Shown in pieces: positions 11,358 to 12,227 of a stretch of 12,227 bases of DNA. The stretch is from NCBI GenBank assembly GCA_014728565.1, contig WJLK01000083.1:1-12227 (forward strand), in the 5' to 3' direction. This DNA comes from Candidatus Pacearchaeota archaeon (GTDB taxonomy: Archaea; Nanobdellota; Nanobdellia; Pacearchaeales; GW2011-AR1). How positions within the stretch are numbered: the first letter of the stretch is position 1; every line of letters begins with the position of its first letter. The notes below the pieces were generated by a model. The model was not told where the DNA came from. It worked only from the letters and a program-made list of their open reading frames with translations, and ran no database searches. Both the position numbers and the translations under genes were made by a program.

Positions 11358-12227
11358 TCAGCTTTTATTTGAAGTTATATTTAATTGTCTAAGTGTAGTC
11401 TGGTTTGTTGCATTTGTGAGATTGCTCCATAGCCATATTTCAGTTGAATCTAATGATGAAAGATAAGTAGTTATTGTCGTAATTGCTGTAGTTATAATAA
11501 TTGAACTTCCTGTAGATTTATTAGCAAATAAGGTTATTTCACTAGGCATTGAATTGTTTAGTAATAGGCTTATATTTAGGTCAACATTCCCTGTATTTGT
11601 TACATTTAGGAATGGGATTGATACTGTCTGGTTGACAGGAGCTAGATGTTTCTGAGACTTGCCTGTTGCATTAAATAATCCTATTACTGTTCCACTAGGA
11701 AGTGTAACAGTGAAAGAAGTGTCATCTGCTGCAGAAGTAGTAATCGTAACATTCCAATTACCTGTTATATTACCAACTGACAAATCACTTGTCATATTTG
11801 CAAATGCAAAGAAATCATACTCGTCTTCATCTCCTGTTGCATTAACCCAGAAAACTACTTTTTCACTTTGTCCCTCACTTAAACTACTTGTTGTATAAGG
11901 ATTACTTGATTTGTTTGTATAAAATGCATCTGTTCCATCTGTATAATCAGATTCTATTGGTATTAGTCCAGATTTTGTTGTTGATTCTTCTATAGAATAT
12001 TGATAGAATTTGTATGAACCACTATCAACTTCATACAACTTAGTTCCATCTGATTTAAAGAATAAACCTTCTGGACTTGAATCTTGAGTTGAAAGATTTA
12101 CATTATCGTAAGTACAACTTGATAGATTCCATGCATCTGAACAACTGTGTTGATAGAATTTGTCTGAACCAGTACCAACCTCATACAACTTAGTTCCATC
12201 TGATTTAAAGAATAAACCGTATGGAAT
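11358..12227 (-). CDS. repeat-containing surface protein, partial, N-terminus beyond right edge
   Basis: The frame is open to the window edge, so the real start lies further right; the TTG at 12188 is just a codon inside a repeat. Of the 289 visible residues, the first 75 contain two 50-residue units built on GLFFKSDGTKLYEV-SGS-KFYQ, blades of a beta-propeller. A linker (TDGTDAFYTNKSSNPYTTSS) and a strand region follow, then a C-terminal Ig-like domain (about 180-285, DDTSFTVTLPSG to LRQLNIT) paralogous to the next gene. About fifteen sequons are visible and no membrane segment. The stop overlaps the next gene's ribosome binding site. It is a secreted, probably large surface or adhesin protein. 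Confidence 0.68.
   Translation of the reverse strand: MPYGLFFKSDGTKLYEVGTGSDKFYQHSCSDAWNLSSCTYDNVNLSTQDSSPEGLFFKSDGTKLYEVDSGSYKFYQYSIEESTTKSGLIPIESDYTDGTDAFYTNKSSNPYTTSSLSEGQSEKVVFWVNATGDEDEYDFFAFANMTSDLSVGNITGNWNVTITTSAADDTSFTVTLPSGTVIGLFNATGKSQKHLAPVNQTVSIPFLNVTNTGNVDLNISLLLNNSMPSEITLFANKSTGSSIIITTAITTITTYLSSLDSTEIWLWSNLTNATNQTTLRQLNITSNKS
12001..12218. repeat. 150-bp direct repeat inside the partial surface gene
   Basis: Bases 12001-12068 and 12151-12218 are the same segment at a 150-bp offset with about five mismatches; a central stretch of nearly 40 bases is identical. The unit is 50 codons, one propeller blade plus linker, and more copies probably lie beyond the edge. Confidence 0.75.

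Noticed and set aside
9445..11898. Several plus-strand frames (9445-9684, 10009-10194, 10693-11001, 10923-11123, 11659-11898)
   Set aside because: All are antisense to secreted-protein genes that have signal peptides and coupled starts; none has a promoter or ribosome binding site of note.
12186..12188. TTG as a start for the right-edge protein
   Set aside because: It is a Leu codon inside a repeated blade (DGTKLYEV), and the frame continues open to the edge.
1..12227. CRISPR array, tRNA, rRNA, insertion sequence or integrase
   Set aside because: No regularly spaced repeats, no cloverleaf or conserved rRNA sequence, and no transposase or recombinase motifs were seen in the frames read.

Overview
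This window is an AT-rich stretch (roughly 30% G+C by eye) of archaeal type in which every convincing gene lies on the minus strand. The archaeal signs are a PCNA-type sliding clamp gene (1-444), ribbon-helix-helix and zinc-ribbon regulators, TATA-box promoters, a T-tract terminator and heavily N-X-S/T-sequoned secreted proteins. In addition, several membrane proteins begin with a short basic KKG/KRG patch before the first hydrophobic helix. Ribosome binding sites of the GGAGG and GGTGA types are frequent. The small genes and the style of the surface proteins resemble DPANN-type archaea (Pacearchaeota/Woesearchaeota) and their mobile elements. That host guess is recollection and inference, not a search result. 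There is no integrase, tRNA, rRNA or obvious host metabolism. The packed single-strand layout suggests an extrachromosomal element or virus, or part of an integrated one.

Layout follows transcription, from right to left. (1) 12227-4448 is a long run of secreted and membrane genes. It holds a partial beta-propeller/Ig-like surface protein, a small secreted Ig-like protein, a single-pass anchored ectodomain protein, a cadherin-like secreted protein, a three-helix membrane protein with ectodomain and a ribbon-helix-helix-like plus membrane fusion. It continues with an 876-residue adhesin, two small membrane proteins and a small ribbon-helix-helix regulator. (2) 4447-4322 is a control region with tandem 10-bp repeats, TATA-like boxes and a possible 19-codon leader peptide. 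(3) 4325-3477 carries two sister genes for two-helix membrane proteins. They share near-identical ends, but one has an extra surface domain, and a 12-bp-arm hairpin joins them. A T5-T7-T8 terminator follows. (4) 3410-2985 encodes a very basic helical protein. (5) 2984-2848 is a promoter region with two TATA boxes, each followed by a palindrome. (6) 2847-2018 is a regulator operon (zinc ribbon, acidic protein, winged helix). (7) 2017-1871 is an intergenic element built as concentric inverted repeats, a candidate origin or master control region. (8) 1870-1 is a tightly overlapping early/replication-type operon: winged helix, ribbon-helix-helix, a repeat protein, small zinc proteins and peptides, then the clamp.

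My best reading is a virus or virus-like element of an archaeon with a membrane-containing particle. The paired two-helix proteins would be candidate major coat proteins of the spindle-shaped-virus type, the basic protein a genome-binding candidate and the 876-residue protein a host-attachment candidate. A rival reading is a cell-surface filament or secretion locus on a plasmid. No packaging ATPase or polymerase lies inside the window to decide between them.
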